DNA of 64,000 nt, taken from NCBI GenBank assembly GCA_963695835.1, contig CAVOHR010000003.1, forward strand, positions 1 to 64,000, given 5' to 3'. The notes under the pieces were generated by a model. It ran no database searches. It was not told where the DNA came from and was given only the letters and a program-made list of their open reading frames with translations. Position 1 is the stretch's first letter. Each line of letters opens with the position of its first letter. The DNA is from VRUE01 sp963695835 (GTDB lineage Bacteria; Actinomycetota; Thermoleophilia; Solirubrobacterales; 70-9). The translations under genes were made by a program, and so were the position numbers. Below, piece after piece: positions 41,902-49,175 of the stretch.

Positions 41902-42468
41902 ATGCACCCAATGCGCCGCATCGAAGAGATCAGGAGCACGCTTGAGGACGGCGAAGTAGGAGCCGCGGAAATCCGAGCCGCGGCCAAGCTGTTGGAGGCC
42001 ACCACACCGGTCGGCGTGGTGCTCGCCGCCGTCGCCGCCAAGGACTTCCTGCCGGCGCTGATCCGCCACTCCGAGGGATGCCCAGCACCGCAGGAGCGGG
42101 CCTGGCTCACCCTCGCCGCCGCTGGTACACGCAGGGCGCGGCTGACCCTGGCCTGGCGGGCAAGCGAAGCCCTGCAGGCGGCCCAGGTCGTCGAGGTCTT
42201 CGTCAACCACCGCCATGACCGCAAGGAGGAGTGCCGACGCCGCGCTGCCGCGACCACCGAGGCGGACGGCGGGGGCGCCTGGCTTTTGCTCTCCCACCTC
42301 AGCGGCCGTGAGCTGCGTCGCCTCGTGAGGGGACGCCCAGCGCTTGCAGGCCTCTATCGCCGGGCACGGGCAAAGCGCCCCAGCGCCACGCTTCACCCCT
42401 CGCGGAGCGGGATTGTGCCCGCCGCTCCCGGGGCTGGCGGGGAACTTGGGGCCCTCAGCGTCGGCTAA
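41902..42468 (+). CDS. Tandem paralogue B, unknown function
   Basis: A 188-aa diverged copy of the gene at 41256 (see there for shared motifs), with an extra basic tail. The ribosome site AGAGGAG precedes ATG 41902; the in-frame GTG 41896 is less likely. Divergence in most positions with the same layout implies an old duplication kept under selection. Confidence 0.6.
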   Translation: MHPMRRIEEIRSTLEDGEVGAAEIRAAAKLLEATTPVGVVLAAVAAKDFLPALIRHSEGCPAPQERAWLTLAAAGTRRARLTLAWRASEALQAAQVVEVFVNHRHDRKEECRRRAAATTEADGGGAWLLLSHLSGRELRRLVRGRPALAGLYRRARAKRPSATLHPSRSGIVPAAPGAGGELGALSVG

Positions 42469-42505
42469 CCGCGATGCAGATCCGACGACGCAGTCCTGAG
42501 AGGAG

Positions 42506-42796
42506 GTGGTCGCGATCGCGCTCAAGACGATCGGCTCGGCCGCCAAGTTCTTCCTGACCCGGCACTGGGAGCGATCCTGGGTTGGCCCCTACGTGATCAC
42601 TACGACCGAGGCGCGGCCGGGCGCTTATGAAACGACGGTGACTTGGGGCGAAGCAGGGCCGCAGGTCGAGCAGTTCGGCTCGGGGCTCTCCTTCGACCTT
42701 GACGGGGCCGAGGACGTCCACCGAGAGGTGTGCGAGCGGGTCGAACGCGAGGTTGGCCTCGAGCGCCAACCCGCCCCCCGCCCGCCCGCGGCCTGA
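42506..42796 (+). CDS. Small unknown protein
   Basis: A 96-aa protein (IALKTIGSAAKFFLTRHWER; YVITTTEARPGAYETTVTW; EDVHREVCERVEREV). The only in-frame start, GTG 42506, lies within or next to GAGAGGAGG, so the true start may be a weaker codon downstream. Mixed strand and helix content; no family recognised. Confidence 0.45.
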   Translation: MVAIALKTIGSAAKFFLTRHWERSWVGPYVITTTEARPGAYETTVTWGEAGPQVEQFGSGLSFDLDGAEDVHREVCERVEREVGLERQPAPRPPAA

Positions 42797-42920
42797 GCTT
42801 CGCTCTCGCCAGCGAGGCGCACCGAGAGACGCCGCAGCGGCGGCGAGGCGGCGATGCCCATCGCCCGTGGGCTCGTCGCGCGGAGTTGACCAGGGCATCT
42901 CAGCGAAAGGAGTCAGAGGG

Positions 42921-44003
42921 ATGAAGGCAATCCTGATCCCCGTCGAGGGTGAGCCGCGAGAGGTCGAGCAAAATGGCCTTGAGGACCTGCAGCAACTCGT
43001 CGAGGGCCTGATCGACGCGGTCGATTTCCCGGACCGACCCGATCTCACCGTCTACATCAACGACGAGGGCAAGCACGTCCTCGAGCGCAATCGCACGGCA
43101 ACCGGGCTGCTGCGCGAGGGGCTCTTCTCAGGCGACTGGATCGCAGGCCCTTGCGCGCTGGCCGGGTTTGACCCGTCGCGGCGCGAGACCCTCCCGGTTC
43201 CCGAGGACGCGATGGCCCTTGTCAGGGCCGCGGCGACTCAGGTGACTCAGGAGTTCGGACCCTCGCTCGGCGCCGTACCCGACGAGGGCGCTTCCGATCG
43301 CCCCGGCGAGGCGGTTAGCGACCGCCCAGGTCAGGCGCCGCGAGAACCGCGCACAGAAGGGAGCCAGACGACCGACAACCCGATCACCGTCAAAGCCCAG
43401 GGCCTGAGGCGAACCGACATCGCCTGGCACCGCAACCGCGAGCAGTTCGCGGTCGTCAGCACCGTCACCGCCTGGCCCGAGCGGGGCGAGGTCGAGGTCT
43501 GCTTCCTCTACGAGGGTGGCGAAGTCGCCCAAGTGTTCGGCCTCGACGAGGAGGTTCCGCTCGAGGCCGCGGGGATCAACGCCCAGCGGATCATCGACCG
43601 GCTCTGCGTCCCCGAGGGCGAGAAAGCGAGCGCCTGGGAAACCAAGCGCTACGAGGACCACATGTTCCACGCTGGCTTTTACCCGGTCGGCAACGGGCAT
43701 GAATTCGTCGCCGCGCTCGGCGCCTGGGAAAACGGAGGCCACATTCGTCTGCTGCCCGACGGGGGCGAGTTCCCTTACTCCTTCTCGCTCGCTGCCGACG
43801 CCGAGCTCGCGATCATCGATTACTGCGAAGGCGACATCGGCGTTCGGGTCTACAGGGAGAAAGAGACCTACATCCGGGCACTCGACCTCTACGTGCGAGG
43901 GTCGCTCGACAGCGAGGCGCGGCGCCGGGAGCACGAGCGTTTGGTCGCCCGCGCGCTTCGCACCAGGACCTTCCCGGGCACCGTGGAGTTTGAGAGCCGA
44001 TGA
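42921..44003 (+). CDS. DUF3846-like N-terminus protein
   Basis: A 360-aa protein. Residues 1-90 (ILIPVEGEPREVEQ; LQQLVEGLIDAVDF; TVYINDEGKHVLERN; DWIAGPCALAGFD) match the layout of DUF3846-type proteins of phages and conjugative elements. The C-terminal part (about 155-350) is an alpha/beta domain without a catalytic signature. AAAGGAG is seven bases before ATG 42921. It overlaps the next gene (ATGA). Function of DUF3846 is unknown; DNA-maintenance or antidefence use is plausible. Confidence 0.6.
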   Translation: MKAILIPVEGEPREVEQNGLEDLQQLVEGLIDAVDFPDRPDLTVYINDEGKHVLERNRTATGLLREGLFSGDWIAGPCALAGFDPSRRETLPVPEDAMALVRAAATQVTQEFGPSLGAVPDEGASDRPGEAVSDRPGQAPREPRTEGSQTTDNPITVKAQGLRRTDIAWHRNREQFAVVSTVTAWPERGEVEVCFLYEGGEVAQVFGLDEEVPLEAAGINAQRIIDRLCVPEGEKASAWETKRYEDHMFHAGFYPVGNGHEFVAALGAWENGGHIRLLPDGGEFPYSFSLAADAELAIIDYCEGDIGVRVYREKETYIRALDLYVRGSLDSEARRREHERLVARALRTRTFPGTVEFESR

Positions 44004-44488
44004 GTCGCTCGGAGCTAACCGAGCGGCTAAAGCGCGCCCTGCTCGAGAACCCCGAGCTTTCAGAGCGGTCCGCGGGGGTTGCCCGCGAGGAGATCGCCGG
44101 CCTCGACCTCACCAGCGAGGAGCGCCACAAGGCGCGATCGGAAGCCGGCTACGCGCTGCGCGAGCTCTGCGAAGAGCTCTGCGGCCTGCACTACGTCGAA
44201 GAGGCCACCGACAACGCGCGGGAGCCTTCTCTCGCCCGGCTGCTCTTGGAGGCAGCGCTCGAGCGCGTCGACTTCAAAGCGATTGCCGACCACTACGTCG
44301 AGGAGGCCGAAGGCCCACGGGCGACTGAGCCCGCTGGCCGAGGCCACGCCCCAGACGCCGGGCGCGATCGCCGCGCCCGCGCCGACAGACCAACGCAAGG
44401 CCGACCGCCGATCTCGGCGCCGTGCCTTCGATCTCAACGAAAGGAGCCTGTGATGAACCAGATCCCACGGAGGGCCCGCGGATGCTGA
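44000..44488 (+). CDS. Small unknown protein
   Basis: A 162-aa protein with helix-rich N-terminal two thirds (LTERLKRALLENPELSER; GYALRELCEELCGLHYVE) and a basic tail. It starts in ATGA overlap with the preceding gene and ends inside the start of the DprA fusion gene. A second ATG in the same frame at 44453 follows CGAAAGGAG and would give an 11-residue peptide. Confidence 0.5.
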   Translation: MSRSELTERLKRALLENPELSERSAGVAREEIAGLDLTSEERHKARSEAGYALRELCEELCGLHYVEEATDNAREPSLARLLLEAALERVDFKAIADHYVEEAEGPRATEPAGRGHAPDAGRDRRARADRPTQGRPPISAPCLRSQRKEPVMNQIPRRARGC

Positions 44489-45978
44489 GCAGCGTCGCGT
44501 CCTTCACCCTCGAAGGGGCGCAGGCCCGCCCCGTCAGAGTCGAAGTCGACATCCACCGCGGCCTGCCCGCTTTCTCGATCGTCGGCCTCCCCGACGTTGT
44601 CGTCCGGGAGGAGCGCGAGAGGGTGCGGGCAGCGCTGATCAACAGCGGCTTCGAGTTCCCTATCAGGCGGATCGTCGCCAACCTCGCCCCCGCTTGTTCC
44701 CGCAAGCAGGGACACACCCTGGGCCTAGCGCTCGCCGTCACGCTGCTCTGCGCCTCGGGGCAACTGAACTGGGAGCGCTTGGCACGCCTCGCCCTGGTCG
44801 GCGAGTTGCAGTTGTCGGGCTCGCTGAAGCGCATCGATGGGGCGCTGGAGATGGCCGAAGCTGCCCGCGAAGAAGGCCGGGAGGCGATCGTCGTCCCGGC
44901 GAACAACGGATGCGAAGCGCGTCAGGCCGGCGGGATCGAGGTGATCGCACTCTCCAACCTCGGCCAGCTCCCGGCGCTTGCCGCCGGCGAGTACCCGAAG
45001 CCGCCCCCACCTGCCGTCGAGTCAGCTGGTCGCGAGCTCCCGGCAGGCACCGCGCCCCCGCGACCGGGGAGCGCACCTCGTGCCTGCCCCGAGTGCCTGC
45101 GCCGCTCGCACCTGTTGGCTCAGCTCGCCCCCTACATCGAGAGGATCTGCTCGGCGGCTCCGGGGCGTCGGGTTCCAGAGCTGTTGACCCTCGGCAACGA
45201 GGAGCTTTGTGCGGTCGTTGCGCCGAGCCAGGCCGACCAGCTTCTCGCCCGCGCGGAGGCGATCAGTGAGACTCGCCTCGGCGGGCTGCTGAGCGCTGCG
45301 GAGTGCTGGGCGATCTGCCGCCACGAGCGCGGCTTCCCCGAGGCCCTGCGCGAGGTGTCGGGCGCACCCTGGGCGCTGATGGGTCGCGGCAATCCGGCAC
45401 TGCTCGAAGGACTGGTGCCAGATGACGCCGTGACGATCGTGGGTGCGCGGCGCGCCACCACCTACGGGCGCGAGATCGCCCGTAGCCTCGCGCGCGAGCT
45501 CGCCGAGGCAGGGATCGTCGTCGTCAGCGGCCTCGCATTCGGGGTCGACGCCTGCGCTCACCGAGGCGCCCTCGACACCGGGCGCACCTTCGCCGTGATG
45601 GGCTGCGGCCCCGACGTCGCCTATCCAGCTGCACACCGCTCGCTTTGGCGACGGATCTGCGAGCGGGGGTTGGTCCTCTCCGAGTTGCCGCCTGGCACCG
45701 GAGCCTGGCGCTGGACCTTCCCGGCGCGCAACCGGATCATGGCGGCGCTGGGGGCGATGACCGTGGTGGTCGAGTCCGCCGAACGCTCGGGGTCGCTGAT
45801 CACTGCGGAGGTGGCCGAGCAGCTTGGCCGCAAGCTCGGCGCAGTCCCCGGCCCGGTCACCTCGCGCACTTCGGTCGGGCCCAATAGCCTGCTCGCGCGC
45901 GGTGCCAGCGTGGTGCGCGGGGCGCAGGATGTACTCGACGCCCTCTCGGCGGCGCGCGGTGTGAAGGGGGGCTCCTGA
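44482..45978 (+). CDS. ComM (YifB) N-terminal domain fused to DprA
   Basis: A 498-aa protein. Residues 1-170 match the N-terminal domain of ComM/YifB: VEVDIHRGLPAFSIVGLPD, then SGFEFPIRRIVANLAPA and LVGELQLSGSL. A Cys-x2-Cys stretch (ACPECLRRSH) is in the linker. From about 300, DprA: DAVTIVGARRATTYGREIA, then VVSGLAFGVDACAHRGAL and YPAAHRSLWRRI. DprA binds single strands and loads RecA; ComM drives branch migration. Here the AAA part of ComM is absent. One chain would protect and recombine incoming single-stranded element DNA. Start ATG 44482 just inside the previous gene. Fusion as such is unusual. Confidence 0.8.
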   Translation: MLSSVASFTLEGAQARPVRVEVDIHRGLPAFSIVGLPDVVVREERERVRAALINSGFEFPIRRIVANLAPACSRKQGHTLGLALAVTLLCASGQLNWERLARLALVGELQLSGSLKRIDGALEMAEAAREEGREAIVVPANNGCEARQAGGIEVIALSNLGQLPALAAGEYPKPPPPAVESAGRELPAGTAPPRPGSAPRACPECLRRSHLLAQLAPYIERICSAAPGRRVPELLTLGNEELCAVVAPSQADQLLARAEAISETRLGGLLSAAECWAICRHERGFPEALREVSGAPWALMGRGNPALLEGLVPDDAVTIVGARRATTYGREIARSLARELAEAGIVVVSGLAFGVDACAHRGALDTGRTFAVMGCGPDVAYPAAHRSLWRRICERGLVLSELPPGTGAWRWTFPARNRIMAALGAMTVVVESAERSGSLITAEVAEQLGRKLGAVPGPVTSRTSVGPNSLLARGASVVRGAQDVLDALSAARGVKGGS

Positions 45979-45979
45979 G

Positions 45980-46510
45980 ATGGGTTGGACCGTGATGGAC
46001 CACCGCCCCTGCGGCGAGAGCCACGCGGAATTCTTCACGCGCGAGTTGGTGGGGAAGGACCAGACGATGCTCGCCAGCGCCCACGTCGGCGGCATCGGCG
46101 GCACGTTTTACGCCGCGGTTCGCCAGGAGAAGAGCGGCGAGGTTTGGGCGATGGTCGTCCTCACCACCGGCCGCCCTGGCGCCAGGTTCGGCTGGAAGGC
46201 GATGGAAGAGCGGATGGGCCCCTTCGAGAGCGAGTGTCCGGCCCACATCCTCGACCTGCTGAACCCGACCGAGGACGAGCAAGCGCTGAGGTGGCGAGCT
46301 CGCTGCCGTGCGCGGCTGGCCCGCCTCGCCGCGGTTGTTCCCGGCGCAAAAGTCGTCTTCGACGCGGAGTTCCTCACCCCGGATGGTCCGTGCAAGCGCT
46401 TTGAGGCGGTCGATCCGGGCAAGGGTCTCTTCCGCGCGCCCAGCGGCGCGGTCTACCGGCTGCTGAAGTGGCGTGGAGGAAGCTTCGAGGTTCAGGGGGC
46501 GACGTCGTGA
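45980..46510 (+). CDS. Unknown protein
   Basis: A 176-aa protein. N-terminal PCGESHAEFFTRELV and GGTFYAAVRQE, then GFGWK-like stretches, a helix-rich centre, and a C-terminal strand pair (FRAPSGAVYRLLKW). It starts one base after the DprA-fusion stop and overlaps the next gene (GTGA), so it is co-translated with the DprA fusion. The family is unknown to me. Confidence 0.6.
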   Translation: MGWTVMDHRPCGESHAEFFTRELVGKDQTMLASAHVGGIGGTFYAAVRQEKSGEVWAMVVLTTGRPGARFGWKAMEERMGPFESECPAHILDLLNPTEDEQALRWRARCRARLARLAAVVPGAKVVFDAEFLTPDGPCKRFEAVDPGKGLFRAPSGAVYRLLKWRGGSFEVQGATS

Positions 46511-46737
46511 CGCGTCTGTTCGCCCTTGCCGTCGTCGCCGAGGCCAAGGACGCCGAGGAGGCCCAGCGCTTCACCCGCAACATGCTGTGTGAGGGCATCC
46601 GCTGGGATCACCCGCTGGAGGTCTCCTTTGTCGGCGAGGGCTGTGAGATCGGCCCCGCCGAGCGCTACGCGACCGAGGAGATCCACCTGCTGCGCGATGG
46701 GATGCGCGCGATCGCCGTCCCCGAGCCCAGCGCCTAG
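46507..46737 (+). CDS. Small unknown protein
   Basis: A 76-aa protein with alternating strands and helices (FALAVVAEAKDAEEAQRFTR; DHPLEVSFVGEG; EEIHLLRDGMRAIAV). GTGA overlap with the preceding gene sets the start at 46507. No motif. Confidence 0.5.
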   Translation: MTRLFALAVVAEAKDAEEAQRFTRNMLCEGIRWDHPLEVSFVGEGCEIGPAERYATEEIHLLRDGMRAIAVPEPSA

Positions 46738-46826
46738 TCGCCTGGGCAGCGCCGAGGGCTCGGAGTACGCGCTCTGACCCGCCCTCGGTCCTGCACCCAT
46801 GCCCGAACAACCCAAAAGGAGGTCAG

Positions 46827-47102
46827 ATGGAGGTCTACGTATCCGTCTACGAGCATCGCCACGGCACCGACGTCAGCGTTCACCGAAACGAACAGCTCGC
46901 AATGGCTGCCGCCGCCGCGATTGCCCGCGAATGGTGGGGTGAGGCCCGCGAACGCGACAAGACGCTGCCGGCGCGGCCGCCGAGTTCTGACGCAGAGGCG
47001 GTCTCGCTGTACTTCGAGGCGCAGGACGGCTTCGAGTTCCACCAGATCCGTTGCTGTGAGGTCGAGGGACTCGAGCCCGCCCTCGCCGGCGCGGGGGGCT
47101 GA
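46827..47102 (+). CDS. Small unknown protein
   Basis: A 91-aa protein (EVYVSVYEHRHGTDVSVHRN; EAVSLYFEAQDGFEFHQI) resembling small phage/ICE proteins with a mixed fold; AAAGGAGG lies six bases before ATG 46827. No family is recognised. Confidence 0.55.
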   Translation: MEVYVSVYEHRHGTDVSVHRNEQLAMAAAAAIAREWWGEARERDKTLPARPPSSDAEAVSLYFEAQDGFEFHQIRCCEVEGLEPALAGAGG

Positions 47103-47104
47103 GC

Positions 47105-47458
47105 ATGGCGAGCGACCCCTACACCTTGCGTGCCGAAGCCGAGCGGGTGATCGGTGAAGACCGCGTCCCCGAGGAGGAACTTCGCCGCCTGGTGGCCGCC
47201 TTCGGCCCGCCCGGGCCCGAAGAGGTGCGGACCTTCGCCCTCGTCGTCGCGGTGGCGGCGCCGGGGCCCGAGGCGGCCTGGGAGTTCCTTCGCGACCGGT
47301 TGACCAAACAGTCCGAGCCCGAGGGCATCGAGGTGCCCTACGTCGGCGCTGCCTGGGAGGGGCTCCCCGAAGGCACGACCGAGATTGCCACCGCGGCGGT
47401 CGCCCTCGAGCTGACTCATCCAGCGGCTCTGACTTCGAGCACGGAGTCATCTCCCTGA
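47105..47458 (+). CDS. Small unknown protein
   Basis: A 117-aa, acidic protein (PYTLRAEAERVIGEDRVPEE; PGPEAAWEFLRDRLTKQSE) starting two bases after the preceding stop. No recognised motif; hydrophobic runs (FALVVAVAAP) are too short for a clear membrane helix. Confidence 0.5.
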   Translation: MASDPYTLRAEAERVIGEDRVPEEELRRLVAAFGPPGPEEVRTFALVVAVAAPGPEAAWEFLRDRLTKQSEPEGIEVPYVGAAWEGLPEGTTEIATAAVALELTHPAALTSSTESSP

Positions 47459-47552
47459 CGCCGTGTGAGTGAGGGCCGCGGCGGCGATTCGCCAACGGCT
47501 CTTAGCTATCCGGCCCAACGGCGCCGGGGAATACGAACCGAGAGGAGAAGCA

Positions 47553-47927
47553 ATGGAAACCGATCTCGAGCGGTCTCTCAAGGAGGCGGCCGAGGATCAT
47601 TCAACGCAGGCGCTGGCGCTTACCGCCAACGCCGCCCGCGCCCAGGGTTGGCGAGTGGTCGCCGTGGTCGAAGAAGAGGTCAGGCCGGGCACCCGCCAGC
47701 ACGGCTACGCCGTCGTCTCGCGCACCGGCTCCCAGTTCCTCCTTCCCGACGAGGAGCGGGCCTTCGCGGTCCTCACTTGGATCTATCGCCACGAGGACGG
47801 CACGGTCTTCTTCGAGGCCGGCGAGTACGACCTGACCCGGGGCGAGGCGTTGGCGCGGTTCACCAACCGCTCCAAGCTGATGGAGCAGGCGCTGGCGTCC
47901 AACTTCGCTGCCGCCCTCGCCCCCTGA
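47553..47927 (+). CDS. Small unknown protein
   Basis: A 124-aa protein with helix (ERSLKEAAEDHSTQAL) and strand pairs (WRVVAVVEEEVRPGTRQHG; TVFFEAGEYDLTRGEAL). Strong AGAGGAGAAG before ATG 47553. The family is unknown. Confidence 0.55.
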   Translation: METDLERSLKEAAEDHSTQALALTANAARAQGWRVVAVVEEEVRPGTRQHGYAVVSRTGSQFLLPDEERAFAVLTWIYRHEDGTVFFEAGEYDLTRGEALARFTNRSKLMEQALASNFAAALAP

Positions 47928-47976
47928 TGCCCCGCTGGAGCATGCGCGTCGCCGGCGCAGTTTGCGCGTGGTCGGA

Positions 47977-48189
47977 ATGAGCGCCGCCGATGCGGTGAGC
48001 GCCCTCTACGACGCGGCGCGCGACGAGGACCTGACGCTCCTCGACGAGCTAGTCGAGCGGGCGGGCCTGGGCTGGAAGTGTCAGGCCAAGTCGCCCAAGG
48101 GCCCCTGCCTCTACATGAACGTCGGCGCTTCGCGCTGCGGGGGCTGTGGGGCCAAACCAAAGAATCGAGAGGAGGTTTCAGATGGTTGA
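47977..48189 (+). CDS. Small zinc-ribbon protein
   Basis: A 70-aa protein with a four-Cys ribbon near its end (GWKCQ, GPCLY, ASRCGGCG), similar in spacing to small RNA/DNA-binding zinc ribbons. The start at ATG 47977 is chosen, but the frame is open further upstream. It overlaps the next gene by 8 bases. Confidence 0.5.
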   Translation: MSAADAVSALYDAARDEDLTLLDELVERAGLGWKCQAKSPKGPCLYMNVGASRCGGCGAKPKNREEVSDG

Positions 48190-48619
48190 GTTCACGATGA
48201 GCGCATTCGCGCGCTACCCGGACGGCTCGACGGGAGACGCTTTCGCCGAGGTCTCCTGCAGGACGCCCGTCGCGTGCTTTGCGGCGATGGCCGTCGAAGT
48301 CGCCCGGTGGATGCCCGCCGCTCTGCACGCCGAGTGCGGCGAGGTGCCCGAGGCGATCGAGATGACCCTGGGCTGGCGAGACGAGGCTGCATCGCTGACG
48401 GCGCTGGCGCTGCCGCAGGGCCCCCACGATCAAGGGGCGCTCGAAGCTCGCGCCGAGCGCGGCGAGGTCCTCCGCCCTGAGCGGCGAGGTGCGGTCTGCG
48501 TGGCGCGGCCCGCAATCGAGCCGCCTGTGCGGGCGCTGCCCTGCGCGCGCCGGCGGGCGGGCCGCCGCGTCGCCTTGCAGCTGGCCCAGCCCGCGTGCGG
48601 CGCCGCCGAGGCCGCCTGA
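48182..48619 (+). CDS. Unknown protein
   Basis: A 145-aa protein (MSAFARYPDGSTGDAFAEVS; FAAMAVEVARWMPAALHA) with a basic Pro/Arg-rich tail. It overlaps neighbours by 8 bases upstream and by TGATG downstream. GAGGAGG precedes ATG 48182. No domain recognised. Confidence 0.5.
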   Translation: MVEFTMSAFARYPDGSTGDAFAEVSCRTPVACFAAMAVEVARWMPAALHAECGEVPEAIEMTLGWRDEAASLTALALPQGPHDQGALEARAERGEVLRPERRGAVCVARPAIEPPVRALPCARRRAGRRVALQLAQPACGAAEAA

Positions 48620-49092
48620 TGAGCGGCGAAACGCGAGGCCGTAAGCCGAGCCGCACCCACCTGGAGCCGCCGCCCGAGCGGGTCTGGGGAGTCGTGGAGC
48701 ACTCCGACCGCGTCTTTTACGTCGAGTCCGCAAAGGAGCGGATCGGGCCGTTCCCGGCCGAAGCCGCCCATCGGGAGGCAGATCGGCAAAACGAATACGA
48801 GCTGGTGATCGCCGTGGCCCGCGCAATGCTCGGGTCCGCCGATCCCGACGCCTTGGAGAAGGTCGCCGCCCAGAGCAGGTTCGAAGGTGCCTTTGACCCC
48901 CTGCTGGCCGCCGCGCTGCACGAGCTCTACAGCTGCGGGGAATGCGACGAGAGCTGTGAGACGGCCGCGGGTCCGGTCGCGATCATCGACCGCTTCTTGC
49001 TCTTGGTCGAGCCCACCGGAGTGGCGGTGCGCGAATACGACTCCCCCGAGGACGCGATTCCCAACTTCGAAGTCCTGTGCGAGGAAGGATGA
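48619..49092 (+). CDS. Unknown protein before the helicase
   Basis: A 157-aa protein with a basic start (GETRGRKPSRTHLEPPPER), a helix-rich middle (ALEKVAAQSRFEGAF), a Cys pair (SCGECDESC) and an acidic end. Start by TGATG overlap. It could be an accessory factor for the helicase gene that follows, on position only. Confidence 0.5.
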   Translation: MSGETRGRKPSRTHLEPPPERVWGVVEHSDRVFYVESAKERIGPFPAEAAHREADRQNEYELVIAVARAMLGSADPDALEKVAAQSRFEGAFDPLLAAALHELYSCGECDESCETAAGPVAIIDRFLLLVEPTGVAVREYDSPEDAIPNFEVLCEEG

Positions 49093-49175
49093 GCGGCAGG
49101 GAGGCCCGACGCGCGGGATTCCCATGAGGCTCGGCGCGCTCGGCGTCGACGCAGGCCAGGAACGAAGGAGGTGAG

